Assembly: GCF_006152065.1 (NCBI RefSeq) | Contig: NZ_VDFW01000014.1 | Location: 62,001-126,000, forward strand | Reading direction: 5' to 3' | Source: Amycolatopsis alkalitolerans | Lineage (GTDB): Bacteria > Actinomycetota > Actinomycetes > Mycobacteriales > Pseudonocardiaceae | Length of the DNA: 64,000 nt | Notes under the pieces: generated by a model | Told to the model about the DNA's origin: nothing | The model's input: only the letters and a program-made list of their open reading frames with translations | The model's database searches: none | Made by a program: the position numbers and the translations under genes | Shown: positions 51,163 to 59,267 of the stretch, piece by piece | How the letters are laid out: every line of letters starts with the position of its first letter | Numbering within the stretch: the stretch's first letter is position 1

Positions 51163-52398
51163 TCAGGCCGGCAGCACCGCGAACTGGCGCACGTAAAGAT
51201 CCTTGTACGTGACCGGGCCACGCGGGCCGGGCACTTTGTCCAGGTTGATACCGGTCTCGGGCACGGCCAGGAGCTTGAACCCGTCGAGCAGCCGGGTCGG
51301 GGCGTTCCAGAAGACACCGGTGCCGGTGTAGCCGTCGAAGAAGGCCTCCGCGGCGGCGCTGTCTTCGGTCGCGATTCCGGCTGCCAGACCCGAGGTCTGC
51401 TCGTTCGCGATCCGCACGGCTTCCGTCAGCGTTTCCACCCGCGCGACGGTGACCGTTGCCTCACGGTCGGAGTCCAGCGCCCACTCGTAGCCGATCGCAT
51501 GGTCATGCGGCGCGAGCGAAGGCATCACCTTCCGCTCCGCCAGCGCCTCGGCGATCACCGGCCAGACCCGGTCGTACACCGCCGAGTGGATCAGCAGGAG
51601 GTTCAGCCTGTTGCACACGCCAAGCCGGTCCAGGCTGGTGAACACCAGGGACCGGACCTTTTCGGCGTCCGCGGCCACGTCGACGTACAGCACGCCGCCA
51701 CCGTCGGCATGGGCCAGCGTGCGAACACCGTGCGTCGCGGCCTCGGTGGCCAGCGACCTGGTGCTCTCGCCGCTGCCACGCAGAATCACCAGCGGAACCA
51801 GATTCGGCAGCTGGACCAGCGCACCCGCTGCCTCACGCTCCACGCGCGGCACGAGTTGGATGACGTCGGAGTCGATCCCGGCCTCGGCGAGCGCGGGCGC
51901 GATCACGACGTCCAGCAGGCGCTGCGCCGACCCCAGCGCGGCCGATCCGGTGCGCAGCACGCCCGCGTTCCGCGACTTCACCAGCTGCGAGGCCACATCG
52001 ACCGTGACGTTCGGCCGCGCCTCGTAGTTCGCGCCGATCACGCCGACCGGGCGCCGCCGCTCGACGAGCCGCAGCCCGCCGTCCAAAGTGGACACCGGGA
52101 TGGACCGCTCCTGATGCGGCGCGCCCGCGAGCAGTCGCAGCTGCTCGGCCATTCCGGTCAGCCGTTCGCCGGTGATGGTGAGCCTGTCCAACAGTCCCGC
52201 GCTCATGCCGTCCTCGCGGGCCTTCGCGACGTCGGCACGGTTGGCCTCGAGCACCGTCTCGCGATTCTCCAGCAGCAGGCGCGCCATCGCCTTCAGTGCG
52301 CTGTCGATCGCCTCGTCCGGTGCCGTGGCCAGCGCCGGCGCCGCCACCTTGGCCGCCCGCGCGCATTCCTCGACCGCCTTGGCCACCTCGTCGGGCAC
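51163..52398 (-). CDS. proA: Glutamate-5-semialdehyde dehydrogenase (proline synthesis)
   Basis: A 411-residue ProA that reduces gamma-glutamyl phosphate to glutamate semialdehyde with NADPH. RRPVGVIGANYEARPNVTVD is the NADP/substrate block, NAGVLRTGSAALGSAQRLLD follows, and SLDRLGVCNRLNLLLIH holds the catalytic Cys. It ends VPETGINLDKVPGPRGPVTY. In this family RSGSEA is usual where RTGSAA is seen, a small change. GTG 52398 has GGAAGG six bases upstream. The usual partner proB is not adjacent. A copy of its tail lies downstream. Confidence 0.95.
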   Translation of the reverse strand: MPDEVAKAVEECARAAKVAAPALATAPDEAIDSALKAMARLLLENRETVLEANRADVAKAREDGMSAGLLDRLTITGERLTGMAEQLRLLAGAPHQERSIPVSTLDGGLRLVERRRPVGVIGANYEARPNVTVDVASQLVKSRNAGVLRTGSAALGSAQRLLDVVIAPALAEAGIDSDVIQLVPRVEREAAGALVQLPNLVPLVILRGSGESTRSLATEAATHGVRTLAHADGGGVLYVDVAADAEKVRSLVFTSLDRLGVCNRLNLLLIHSAVYDRVWPVIAEALAERKVMPSLAPHDHAIGYEWALDSDREATVTVARVETLTEAVRIANEQTSGLAAGIATEDSAAAEAFFDGYTGTGVFWNAPTRLLDGFKLLAVPETGINLDKVPGPRGPVTYKDLYVRQFAVLPA

Positions 52399-52451
52399 AG
52401 CGCACCTTCCTTTCCCCGCTTTCGCGGACTCCAGTGTGCCGTACCGGCAGC

Positions 52452-53183
52452 TCACCGCTGCAGCGCGGGCTCCAGCAGCCACGCACCGCCGATCAGGAGG
52501 CAGCCGACCGTGATGACGACGAGCATCAGCACCCACAGGGCCGCCGGCGTGCCGGTCAGCCTCGCGAGCTGATCCGCGTCGGAATCGCGGGCCGCGCCGC
52601 GACGCCGCTTGCTCTGCAGCTCGAACACCGGCCGGATGCCGCCGAACAGCAGGAACCACGTGATCAGGTACACGAACCAGGCCTGCACCTGAGGCCCGGC
52701 GACGAGCGCCACCGCGGCGAGCCCGCTCGCCGTGAGCACGACGGACAGCACGCCATAAGCGTTGCGCACCATCACCAGCACGCCGAGCAGCAGCATCGCG
52801 GCGATGGCGAGCAGCACCGTGACGCGATCGGCGGCGACCAGCGCCGCGAACCCCAGCCCGAGCACGGCCGGCGCGGGGTATCCGCCGAGTGAGGTCAGCA
52901 CCATGCCCGGCCCGGACGGACGGCCGCGCGAGAGCGTCACCCCGGACGTGTCCGAGTGCAGCTTGATGCCCTGCAGGCGCCTGCCCGCCAGCACGGCGAC
53001 CAACGCGTGCCCGGCCTCGTGCACGATCGTGATGATGTTGCGCGCGAGCCGCCACGGAGCGCCCGACAGCACCAGCAGTAACGCGAGGCCGCCGGTCACG
53101 AGCGGCACCCACACCGCCGGATTCGGCTGCGCGCCGAAGATCCCGACCGGCGAGACGAGATCACCTGTGTCCGCGAGATGCAC
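52452..53183 (-). CDS. M50-family membrane metalloprotease
   Basis: A 243-residue M50B-like protein. NIITIVHEAGHALVAVLAGR carries the zinc HExxH in a membrane helix. There are about six membrane segments (for example VTVLLAIAAMLLLGVLVMVR). The second motif is weak: NAYGVL rather than the usual NxxPxxxxDG, so activity is uncertain. Such proteins occur widely in actinobacteria and may cut membrane regulators. GTG 53183 is the start; a cytosolic Arg/Lys loop (ELQSKRRRGAARDSDADQ) precedes the last helix. It ends 53 bases before proA in the same direction. Confidence 0.85.
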   Translation of the reverse strand: MHLADTGDLVSPVGIFGAQPNPAVWVPLVTGGLALLLVLSGAPWRLARNIITIVHEAGHALVAVLAGRRLQGIKLHSDTSGVTLSRGRPSGPGMVLTSLGGYPAPAVLGLGFAALVAADRVTVLLAIAAMLLLGVLVMVRNAYGVLSVVLTASGLAAVALVAGPQVQAWFVYLITWFLLFGGIRPVFELQSKRRRGAARDSDADQLARLTGTPAALWVLMLVVITVGCLLIGGAWLLEPALQR

Positions 53184-53584
53184 GGGCGCAGCTCACCACA
53201 TCGGATGTCGGGCCTCTGTTATCACCCCCGCCCGGACGTAGGCCGACACGATCGACAGGAGGCCAACCTCCATGCCATGGCTGTTGCTGCGGCCAGCCGT
53301 AGCCGTGACTGTGGCCGTGCCGTGACTGCGGCTGCGGCCGTGCCCTGGCCGGGGCCGCACCGTGGCTGCGGCGGTGACCGTGCTCTGGCCGTCTCTGGGC
53401 GTGGCCGCGACCGTGAACGCAACCGTGGCTGTGGCCGCGCCATGGCCGGGGCTGGGCTGCGGCCACGGCGTGGTCTGGCGGTGGCCACGACAGACGGTCG
53501 GCTCGGCATCGGCTCGGCATCGATCGGCGCGGTATCACCTCCGCTCGTTTGGCATCACCCCTGTCCGACGCTCAGGCGCGCCGT
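53184..53584. other. Degenerate GC hexamer tract between M50 and alkA genes
   Basis: About 53275-53500 is built from imperfect 6-base units (GTGGCC, GCGGCT, GTGACC, GGCCGT). On the minus strand it could encode a His-rich peptide with HGHSHG and HSHG, and on the plus strand Ala/Val-rich ones, but no frame has a convincing start with a ribosome site. A ribosome-like AGGAGG occurs at 53260 before a 17-codon frame. I call it low-complexity, non-coding DNA. Confidence 0.5.
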
Positions 53585-54496
53585 TCAGGACTGCTCGGCC
53601 AGGCGGGCCTCCCGGTGACTCCGGAACAGCAGCGCGACCCAACTTCGGTACGGGCGCCAGCCGTCCGCGACCGCGGCTAGATCGGCCGCCGTGGCCGCCG
53701 GCAAGGCGTACAGCTCGCGCATTTCCTCATGCAGCCGCTGCTCCTTGTCGGGGAAGACATCGGGGTGGCCCGCGCCGCGGACGAGGATCAGCTGCGCGGA
53801 GAACGGCCCGATACCCGGCAACTGTTGGAGGCGCTCTAACGCTTCCCCGGGGTCGAAGGCGCGCAGGGACTCCGCCTCGAGCAGCCCTTCCTGCGCAGCG
53901 CGGGCGATCGCGCGCAACCGTTCGATCTTCACCTCCGGCAGGCCCATCGGTTGCTCGATCGCCTGCAATGCCCGGGGCTCGGGGAACGACGCGAGCCGCT
54001 GGCCACCGACCTCGACGGCCTCGCCGTGGCGTTCGGCGATGCGCTGTTTGATGCGCGCCGCCTGGGACATCCGGATCCGATTCCCGATGATCGTCCAGCA
54101 TGCCGCCTCGTACGGCGAATGGAACAGCACCGGGCGCAACCCCGGATACCGCGCCTGCAGCCGCCCCACCACGGGATCTCGCTCACCGGCCGCGAGGAAG
54201 CCCTCGCCGTCCACATCCAGCGAGAGGATCCGCCGCACCTGACGGACCACCGCCTCGGCCTCCTCTTCCCCCGCCACAACGGAAACCTCGACGCTGCCGA
54301 GCGTTCTTTGCCGCACCAGCGCACCAGCATGCCGCCAGCTCCCCTCGACTGGGAACGCGAGCCTCAGCACGCCCGGCTCGCCCGCCGCGTCAGGCCTCGC
54401 CGCGGGCGTGAACCCTTCGAGGAAGCGTGCGGACGCAGCGAGATCGAACGGGCCCTCGGCGTGCAGTACGGCGGGCTGGTGCAGGGTGCTCGTCAT
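53585..54496 (-). CDS. DNA-3-methyladenine glycosylase (AlkA type)
   Basis: A 303-residue HhH-GPD glycosylase that removes alkylated bases. A beta-rich N-terminal domain (1-100) is typical of AlkA. The core has FHSPYEAACWTIIGNRIRMS and the hairpin LQQLPGIGPFSAQLILVRGA, followed by GHPDVFPDKEQRLHEEM where the catalytic Asp is expected. ATG 54496 is the start. It is divergent from the erm leader region (103 bases between). No Ada-type regulator is adjacent. Confidence 0.9.
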   Translation of the reverse strand: MTSTLHQPAVLHAEGPFDLAASARFLEGFTPAARPDAAGEPGVLRLAFPVEGSWRHAGALVRQRTLGSVEVSVVAGEEEAEAVVRQVRRILSLDVDGEGFLAAGERDPVVGRLQARYPGLRPVLFHSPYEAACWTIIGNRIRMSQAARIKQRIAERHGEAVEVGGQRLASFPEPRALQAIEQPMGLPEVKIERLRAIARAAQEGLLEAESLRAFDPGEALERLQQLPGIGPFSAQLILVRGAGHPDVFPDKEQRLHEEMRELYALPAATAADLAAVADGWRPYRSWVALLFRSHREARLAEQS

Positions 54497-54586
54497 CAGG
54501 AACCTCCATGGTCGGATCGGATGCGGTCACCATAACGACGACCACCGACAATTCCGGACGGCCCGAAAACCGGTTGCCCCGGTTGC

Positions 54587-54592
54587 TAGCGT
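54587..54592 (+). promoter_or_regulatory. Possible -10 element of the erm leader transcript
   Basis: TAGCGT lies eight bases before the leader peptide ATG at 54600, so the RNA would start almost at the ATG. Upstream GAAAAC (54564) at the -35 distance is not a clear sigma-70 box; an activator such as WhiB7 could compensate, which is inference. Confidence 0.35.
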
Positions 54593-54599
54593 CGAGGCC

Positions 54600-54659
54600 A
54601 TGGGAACGTTGTGGGAGTCCTGCGTGGTGTGCGCCCGGCCCCGGCCGCGGCTCGCCTGA
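54600..54659 (+). CDS. Leader peptide of the erm-type gene
   Basis: A 19-residue frame MGTLWESCVVCARPRPRLA ending TGA at 54659, 80 bases before the methyltransferase start. It is followed directly by two inverted repeats that enclose the ribosome-binding region. The layout is that of a classic translation-attenuation leader at erm genes: a macrolide-stalled ribosome on the peptide would open the downstream structure. The Cys/Arg/Pro-rich sequence (RPRPRL) is plausible for drug-dependent arrest. Basis: layout and family knowledge; the arrest itself is inferred. Confidence 0.55.
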   Translation: MGTLWESCVVCARPRPRLA

Positions 54660-54726
54660 ACGCAGCGGCTTTCTCGCAGCCTTCGGCCCGGCCGCTGCGT
54701 CATGAGCTCTCCTTCCCTTCTCATGA
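54660..54726 (+). promoter_or_regulatory. Attenuator hairpins upstream of the erm-type gene
   Basis: ACGCAGCGGC (54660-54669) pairs perfectly with GCCGCTGCGT (54691-54700). TCATGAG (54700-54706) pairs perfectly with CTCATGA (54720-54726). The two stems touch at one base, and the second ends four bases before the GGAG ribosome site of the methyltransferase. They could switch depending on ribosome position on the leader peptide. Confidence 0.6.
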
Positions 54727-54738
54727 CGTGGAGTCTTC

Positions 54739-55521
54739 ATGCCAGCGGCACCCCGTGCCCGGCATTCCGGTGGTGTGCATTTCCTTGCCGTGCCCCGGAT
54801 CGCCCGCAAACTCGTCCAGTCCTGCCCACTCGATCACACCGATCTCGTCGTCGAGTTCGGCGCCGGTCAAGGCGCCATCACCACTCATCTGGCGGAAACC
54901 GGCGCGCGCATCCTCGCGGTCGAACGAGATCCCGAATTCATCCGAAAGCTGCACAACCGGTTCGCTCAGCGTGACAACGTCCGGGTAATCCAGGCCGACG
55001 CACGACAGGTTCCTTTGCCGCACAAGCGGTTCTCGGTCGTCGCGAGCATTCCGTATGCTCTCTCGACCGCCCTGCTCCGGCGCCTGCTCGGCTCGCGGCG
55101 CACGACGCTGACGCGGGCCGCGCTGATCGTCGAATGGGGCTTCGCCAGGCGGCTGGCCGCCACGGTCCCGCGAGATCTCGAGCAAGCCTGGTGGGCCGCG
55201 CGCTTCGAAATCCGGATCGCCTCGCGGATATCTGCGCACTGTTTCTCCCCACCACCGCGCGTCGATTCTGCGCACATCGTGGTCACCCGAGGGAAGCCGG
55301 TGCCGGAAAGACCACTGTGGACACTGTTGGCGACCGCGTACCGAGACCCGCACCAACCGGTTCGCCGAGTCGTCGCGCGCCCGCGAACCCTGCGTGCGGC
55401 CGGAATCGATCCCACCAGGCCGGCGGGCCTCGTGGCGCCGACCGCCTGGGCCGAACTCGCCCGGCACCTCGCCGCGGACCGCGGCCTGCACTGGCCGCCG
55501 TTGCCCCGAAGAATCCGCTGA
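54739..55521 (+). CDS. Erm-type 23S rRNA adenine N6-methyltransferase
   Basis: A 260-residue KsgA/Erm-fold methyltransferase. GGVHFLAVPRIARKLVQ is the N-terminal block, VEFGAGQGAITTHLAETGAR is motif I, LAVERDPEFIRKLHNRF is motif II and VVASIPYALSTALLRRLLG is motif IV. Erm enzymes usually have NIPY; here the first residue is Ser, which may weaken catalysis. The C-terminus is Arg/Pro-rich. It would dimethylate or monomethylate A2058 and give macrolide-lincosamide resistance. It differs from KsgA by its shorter C-terminal domain. The leader peptide and hairpins upstream support the Erm reading. Confidence 0.85.
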   Translation: MPAAPRARHSGGVHFLAVPRIARKLVQSCPLDHTDLVVEFGAGQGAITTHLAETGARILAVERDPEFIRKLHNRFAQRDNVRVIQADARQVPLPHKRFSVVASIPYALSTALLRRLLGSRRTTLTRAALIVEWGFARRLAATVPRDLEQAWWAARFEIRIASRISAHCFSPPPRVDSAHIVVTRGKPVPERPLWTLLATAYRDPHQPVRRVVARPRTLRAAGIDPTRPAGLVAPTAWAELARHLAADRGLHWPPLPRRIR

Positions 55522-55602
55522 GAATTCTCAGGAAATTCTTCTCAGCTATTTTCCAGGTTGTTCCACAGGTATTTCACAACAACCAGTCCGAAGCTGGATG
55601 CC

Positions 55603-56538
55603 ATGAGCGAGAACGACTTCCGGCCGGGCCACGCGGACGGGTACCAGCCGCAGCAGCAGAGCTACCCGTACTACTACGCCCACCAGCCCACCCCGGCCGG
55701 GCCCGCCCTCGCACCCCCGCCCCGCAAGAAGAAGCGGGTCGCGGCGCTGGTCAGCGCTACCGCGGTCGCGGCGGCGCTGGTCGGCGGCGCCAGCGGTGCC
55801 GCCATCGTCGGCCTCGAGGGTGGCTCGTCCGCGGGATCGAACTCCACCGCGGCCGCCACCGCGGTCTCCGGGACCACCAGCACCGACGTCAGCGCGGCCG
55901 CCGCGAAGGTGCTGCCGAGCGTCGTTCAGGTGAACGTCACCACCAGTCAGGGTGAAGCCATCGGCTCGGGCGTGATCCTCAGTGCCGACGGCAAGATCCT
56001 GACCAACGCGCATGTCGTGTCCGGCGCGGTCGGCAACGTCACGATCACCCTGTCCGACGGCACGAAGTACCAGGTGAGCGTGCTCGGCGCCGACACCAAG
56101 GCGGATATCGCCGTCCTGCAGGCGAAAGGCGCGAGCGGCCTCACCGCCGCCACGCTGGGAAACTCGAGCCAGCTGCAGGTCGGGCAGGAGGTCGTCGCCA
56201 TCGGATCGCCGGCCGGGCTGCAGAACACCGTCACGTCCGGCATCGTCAGCGCGCTCAACCGGCAGCTGTCGGACATCGGCACGGGCGGGCAGCAGTCCTC
56301 ACCGTTCGATCAGACGTCCGCCCGGTCGGGCGACTCGCCCAGCTACACCGCCATCCAGACCGACGCCGCGATCAACCAGGGCAACTCGGGTGGCGCGTTG
56401 GTCAATATGGCCGGCCAGGTGATCGGCATCAACTCGGCGCTCTACAGCCCGTCGTCGTCCGCGGGATCGGTCGGCATCGGGTTCGCGATCCCGATCAACG
56501 ACGCGAAGACCATCGTGAACCAGATCGAGAACGGCTGA
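55603..56538 (+). CDS. Membrane-anchored HtrA-like serine protease without PDZ
   Basis: A 311-residue trypsin-like protease. A Gln/Tyr/Pro-rich cytosolic tail (1-38) is followed by KKKR and one transmembrane helix (about 46-70, Ala/Val/Gly-rich). The protease domain (about 95-310) has LTNAHVVSG (His), KADIAVLQAKG (Asp) and AAINQGNSGGALVNMAGQVI (Ser). It stops right after the protease fold, so the PDZ domain usual in HtrA is missing. Active outside the cytoplasmic membrane, probably in envelope protein quality control. ATG 55603 has no strong ribosome site; AAGCTGGATG precedes it. Confidence 0.92.
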   Translation: MSENDFRPGHADGYQPQQQSYPYYYAHQPTPAGPALAPPPRKKKRVAALVSATAVAAALVGGASGAAIVGLEGGSSAGSNSTAAATAVSGTTSTDVSAAAAKVLPSVVQVNVTTSQGEAIGSGVILSADGKILTNAHVVSGAVGNVTITLSDGTKYQVSVLGADTKADIAVLQAKGASGLTAATLGNSSQLQVGQEVVAIGSPAGLQNTVTSGIVSALNRQLSDIGTGGQQSSPFDQTSARSGDSPSYTAIQTDAAINQGNSGGALVNMAGQVIGINSALYSPSSSAGSVGIGFAIPINDAKTIVNQIENG

Positions 56539-56550
56539 GCGGGTCGGGGA

Positions 56551-56592
56551 ACAGCGGAACGGGCCGTGGTCGGGGGCGGCCCGTTCCGCTGT
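56551..56592. terminator. 16-bp perfect hairpin after the HtrA-like gene
   Basis: ACAGCGGAACGGGCCG (56551-56566) and CGGCCCGTTCCGCTGT (56577-56592) form a perfect 16-bp stem with a 10-base loop, 12 bases after the stop. No T-run follows, as is common for actinobacterial terminators. Confidence 0.75.
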
Positions 56593-56634
56593 GTCGTGTC
56601 ACCTGCGGGCACCCGGGCGCGTTAAGGTTTTTCG

Positions 56635-57243
56635 GTGACCGACCGTCTTGTCTGGATCGACTGCGAGATGACGGGGCTCGACCTCGCCAAGGATGCGTTG
56701 ATCGAAATCGCCGTCCTGGTGACCGACGCCGAGCTGACCGTCCTCGGCGACGGCCTCGACCTCGTCATCCACGCCGACGACGAGATGCTGGCCAGCATGC
56801 CCGACGTCGTCCGCGAGATGCACGCCAAGTCCGGGCTCACCGACGAGGTCCGCCGCTCGGCGATCACCCTCGAAGAAGCGGAGCAGCAGGTCCTCGCCTA
56901 CGTCCGCCGGTACGTGCCGGACGCCAGGAGCGCGCCGCTGGCGGGCAACTCCATCGCGACCGACCGCGGGTTCATCGCCCGCGACATGCCGGCCCTCGAC
57001 GCCCACCTGCACTACCGGATGGTGGACGTGTCCTCGGTCAAGGAGCTGGTCCGGCGCTGGTACCCGCGGATCTACTACGCCAAGCCCGAGAAAGGCCTCG
57101 CCCACCGGGCCCTCGCGGACATCCGCGAGTCCATCGGCGAGCTCGACTACTACCGGCGGACGGCGTTCGTGCCGCAGCCGGGGCCGACCAGCGACCAGGC
57201 TCGCTCCGCGGCCGCTGAGGTGCAGCGGCAGCATGGTGGATAA
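56635..57243 (+). CDS. orn: Oligoribonuclease
   Basis: A 202-residue DEDDh 3'-5' exonuclease that degrades 2-5 base RNA pieces. [20 protein letters not shown] holds the first Asp/Glu pair, [20 protein letters not shown] the third Asp, and [20 protein letters not shown] the catalytic His and last Asp. Length and motifs are standard for Orn. GTG 56635 is the start (GTGACCGACCGTCTTG). It also removes linear dinucleotides from cyclic-di-nucleotide turnover. It is followed by the tRNA-His gene. Confidence 0.96.
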   Translation: MTDRLVWIDCEMTGLDLAKDALIEIAVLVTDAELTVLGDGLDLVIHADDEMLASMPDVVREMHAKSGLTDEVRRSAITLEEAEQQVLAYVRRYVPDARSAPLAGNSIATDRGFIARDMPALDAHLHYRMVDVSSVKELVRRWYPRIYYAKPEKGLAHRALADIRESIGELDYYRRTAFVPQPGPTSDQARSAAAEVQRQHGG

Positions 57244-57316
57244 CCCCGTGCGCACCCGCCGGAGCGGCACGCTACGATATCCCGGCTGAGGTTGACCGGC
57301 GCCGGTTCCTCGCATG

Positions 57317-57392
57317 GTGGGTGTAGCTCAGATGGTAGAGCACCTGGTTGTGGTCCAGGATGTCGCGGGTTCGAGTCCCGTCACTCACCCCA
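57317..57392 (+). tRNA. tRNA-His (anticodon GTG)
   Basis: A full cloverleaf. Acceptor GTGGGTG (57317-57323) pairs with CACTCAC (57382-57388) through one G-U pair. The anticodon stem is CCTGGT...CCAGG with loop TTGTGGT, the T-arm is GCGGG-TTCGAGT-CCCGT, and CCA is encoded at 57390-57392. A G at 57316 can serve as the extra 5' G of tRNA-His. Confidence 0.97.
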
Positions 57393-57395
57393 TGG

Positions 57396-57437
57396 CCCCA
57401 CCACGCTCGCCGCTTGTTGCGGCTTCGCGTGGTGGGG
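57396..57437 (+). terminator. Terminator of tRNA-His
   Basis: CCCCACCACGC (57396-57406) and GCGTGGTGGGG (57427-57437) form a perfect 11-bp stem followed by TTCGTTGTATTTC. It lies four bases after the tRNA. Confidence 0.8.
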
Positions 57438-57618
57438 TTCGTTGTATTTCCCGGTGGCCGAGCCCCCGGAGCCCCGCGGTGCGGCTTGTTGCGTGGGCGT
57501 GCGCTGGGGGCGTTCCGTGAGGACCAGCATTGGGTTGGGCCGGTGGGGACCCTCCGTGAAGGCGGGTGTCCGGGCGTGCTAACCTTTTCCTCGTCGCTGA
57601 GGGGAAAACTCCTCGCGG

Positions 57619-57691
<73 letters not shown>

Positions 57692-57697
57692 CTCTTT

Positions 57698-57723
57698 CCC
57701 CAGGTCACAGGCCTGGGGTTTTT
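57698..57723 (+). terminator. Intrinsic terminator of tRNA-Lys
   Basis: CCCCAGG-TCACAGG-CCTGGGG followed by TTTTT (57719-57723), seven bases after the tRNA. The T-run makes it a classic intrinsic terminator. Confidence 0.88.
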
Positions 57724-57727
57724 GCTT

Positions 57728-58290
57728 TCAAGGTCACGGCCAACCGAAACCCAACCCTTCCCCGCTGACTACGTACCCAAGCCCTCCCGAAAACGTCCGC
57801 AGCGGCGGGGTTGGCGACCTTCCGGCCCACGTACACGTCCTGGGTTAGCGAGGGCCACGCTACTGGGCGTGAGATCCCAGTCCAGCTTTGCGAGCCGTCG
57901 CCTACGGCGGAGCATGTTCACGGCGAACGCAGGCAGCGGGAGCGTCCGTTCGCCGCTGTCGGTCTTCGGCGGCGTCGGGCGGCCAGGCCCATGATCCCGG
58001 AGAAGACACTACGCACCGTTTTCGTCGTGGACGCGGTCCGCCGCTTGCGGATCGTCTTGAGCAGCGTGTCCACGCGCGGCGTATCGACCTGCTCCAGCGA
58101 GTTCGGCGCTATCTCCCTCGCGTCCACTGAGTCCTGCAGCTCCGTCAACCGGAGGTCCGCGACCACGGAGGACTTGCTGTCTGCCGTGATCGTCGCTCCC
58201 GTCGAGGCGCCTGCCCGGTCACGAAGTGCGGTGAGCAGGTTGTTGGTCGCCGCCGACTCGCTGGCTCCGGTACGACATCAGGCGGTGGAT
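57728..58290 (-). pseudogene. Decayed tyrosine-type integrase next to tRNA-Lys
   Basis: Three stretches in different frames match actinobacterial phage/ICE integrases. The arm-binding domain reads ESAATNNLLTALRDRAGAST (about 58250). The core-binding domain reads RVDTLLKTIRKRRTASTTKT followed by VRSVFSGIMGLAARR (about 58000-58090). The C-terminal end of the catalytic domain reads SLTQDVYVGRKVANPAAADV (about 57790-57850). The catalytic Arg-His block between them is deleted and the frames shift. The order on the minus strand, ending at tRNA-Lys, is the usual orientation for an element integrated into the tRNA 3' end. Confidence 0.65.
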
Positions 58291-58470
58291 CAGTCCGGAG
58301 GTTGCGACCCCACCACGGCTAACGATGTCCATCGCGTCGCACGTGCACCGCCACTCGCACTCGGGATCGACCCGATCTGCAACTCTGTCGACAGTGACGT
58401 ACCGCTCGGCTGTGATGCTTTGCTGAGTACGCGGCAGACGACGATGATTAGCGGCTACTCCGGCGGCAGG

Positions 58471-58935
58471 TCAACGGCGGGGGTCGCGAACAGTCTCGAA
58501 GTAGGCTCGAATGCTGTCCGTTTCCCTTTCTGCTCGAGAACCCGGAAGCCGCTTAGGCTTGATAGGCGCCCCGAGTGACCTAATCCGGAGTTGTTTCCCG
58601 TCGTTCAGTTTTAGTACCGGGCCGTACAGGGAACGGCCAGTGCGACCCGTTGCGCCGACCCAACCGAGTTCCACGGACTCCACTTGATCCCACGTGACGT
58701 GCTTGCGACGTGTCCAGCCTTGTTCGGTGACGCCCGTCTCATCGAGGGTGACGCCCCTGAAGCAGGCAGCGAAAAGCTGCCACAGCCCCGAGACGAGCCA
58801 AACTCCGAACCACAGACGTTCGAATATCGGGGCACCTTCCATGAAGGCGCCCAGGCCGATGAGAACGAACACCAGCCCAAGTGGCACGCCAATGACCCGA
58901 CTGCCCGCAGGCCGCATTCGCACAGCGTCCAACAT
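58471..58935 (-). CDS. PH-like membrane protein
   Basis: A 154-residue protein. Two membrane helices (VIGVPLGLVFVLIGLGAFME and WFGVWLVSGLWQLFAACFRG) are followed by a beta-rich bPH-like domain: VTLDETGVTEQGWTRRKHVT, WDQVESVELGWVG, GPVLKLNDGKQLRIRSL. A basic segment GAPIKPKRLPGSRAER lies near the end. The G+C content is lower than in its neighbours, in line with an acquired island. ATG 58935 opens it. It lies upstream of the integrase remnant on the same strand. Function unknown. Confidence 0.75.
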   Translation of the reverse strand: MLDAVRMRPAGSRVIGVPLGLVFVLIGLGAFMEGAPIFERLWFGVWLVSGLWQLFAACFRGVTLDETGVTEQGWTRRKHVTWDQVESVELGWVGATGRTGRSLYGPVLKLNDGKQLRIRSLGAPIKPKRLPGSRAERETDSIRAYFETVRDPRR

Positions 58936-59081
58936 ACGTCCGACGCGCGGCCAGAAGGTACCGGAGACGCGTAACGGTTTATCGCGTCAGCATGACGCAC
59001 GGTTCGTCCACAACGGGGACATGGCTTTCTTGTTCGCCGATCGGCGGTATTGTCGTTTGACACGGCGAATTGGGGTCTCAG

Positions 59082-59267
59082 ATGAAGCTGAAATGGTGGA
59101 AACGGGACAAAACGGCCACGCGAAAAGTTGCACTCCAAGCTATGAAGGCTATCCGTCGGCAGCAACGGTCCAGCGGCCCTCTCGGACGCCGGGATCCATA
59201 CCACTCCCCCATCGACAGCCCAAACTTCTCTGGAGGCGTCTCCGGGGGCAACAATCTTCCCGGTTGA
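59082..59267 (+). CDS. Small basic hypothetical protein
   Basis: A 61-residue frame beginning MKLKWWKRDKTATRKVALQA, strongly basic in its first half and Gly/Ser/Asn-rich in its second. A weak GGGGTC lies before ATG 59082. G+C content is lower than the genome average. I recognise no family. It may be a relic cargo gene of the island between the integrase remnant and the pqq operon. Confidence 0.35.
   Translation: MKLKWWKRDKTATRKVALQAMKAIRRQQRSSGPLGRRDPYHSPIDSPNFSGGVSGGNNLPG

Noticed and set aside
53161-53538. A His-rich 125-codon frame on the minus strand
   Set aside because: It lies in a low-complexity hexamer tract and has no ribosome site; kept only as a finding about the tract.
57692-57697. 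Missing CCA on tRNA-Lys as a sign of a broken gene
   Set aside because: Many actinobacterial tRNA genes do not encode CCA; the cloverleaf is intact.
57811-58578. A 255-codon plus-strand frame between tRNA-Lys and the PH-like gene
   Set aside because: It runs against the integrase remnant and has no domain; Ser/Arg-rich shadow.
58611-59204. A minus-strand frame with KPCPRCGRTVRHADAINRYA, zinc-ribbon-like
   Set aside because: Most of it overlaps the PH-like membrane protein in another frame; the Cys pair alone is weak evidence for a separate gene.
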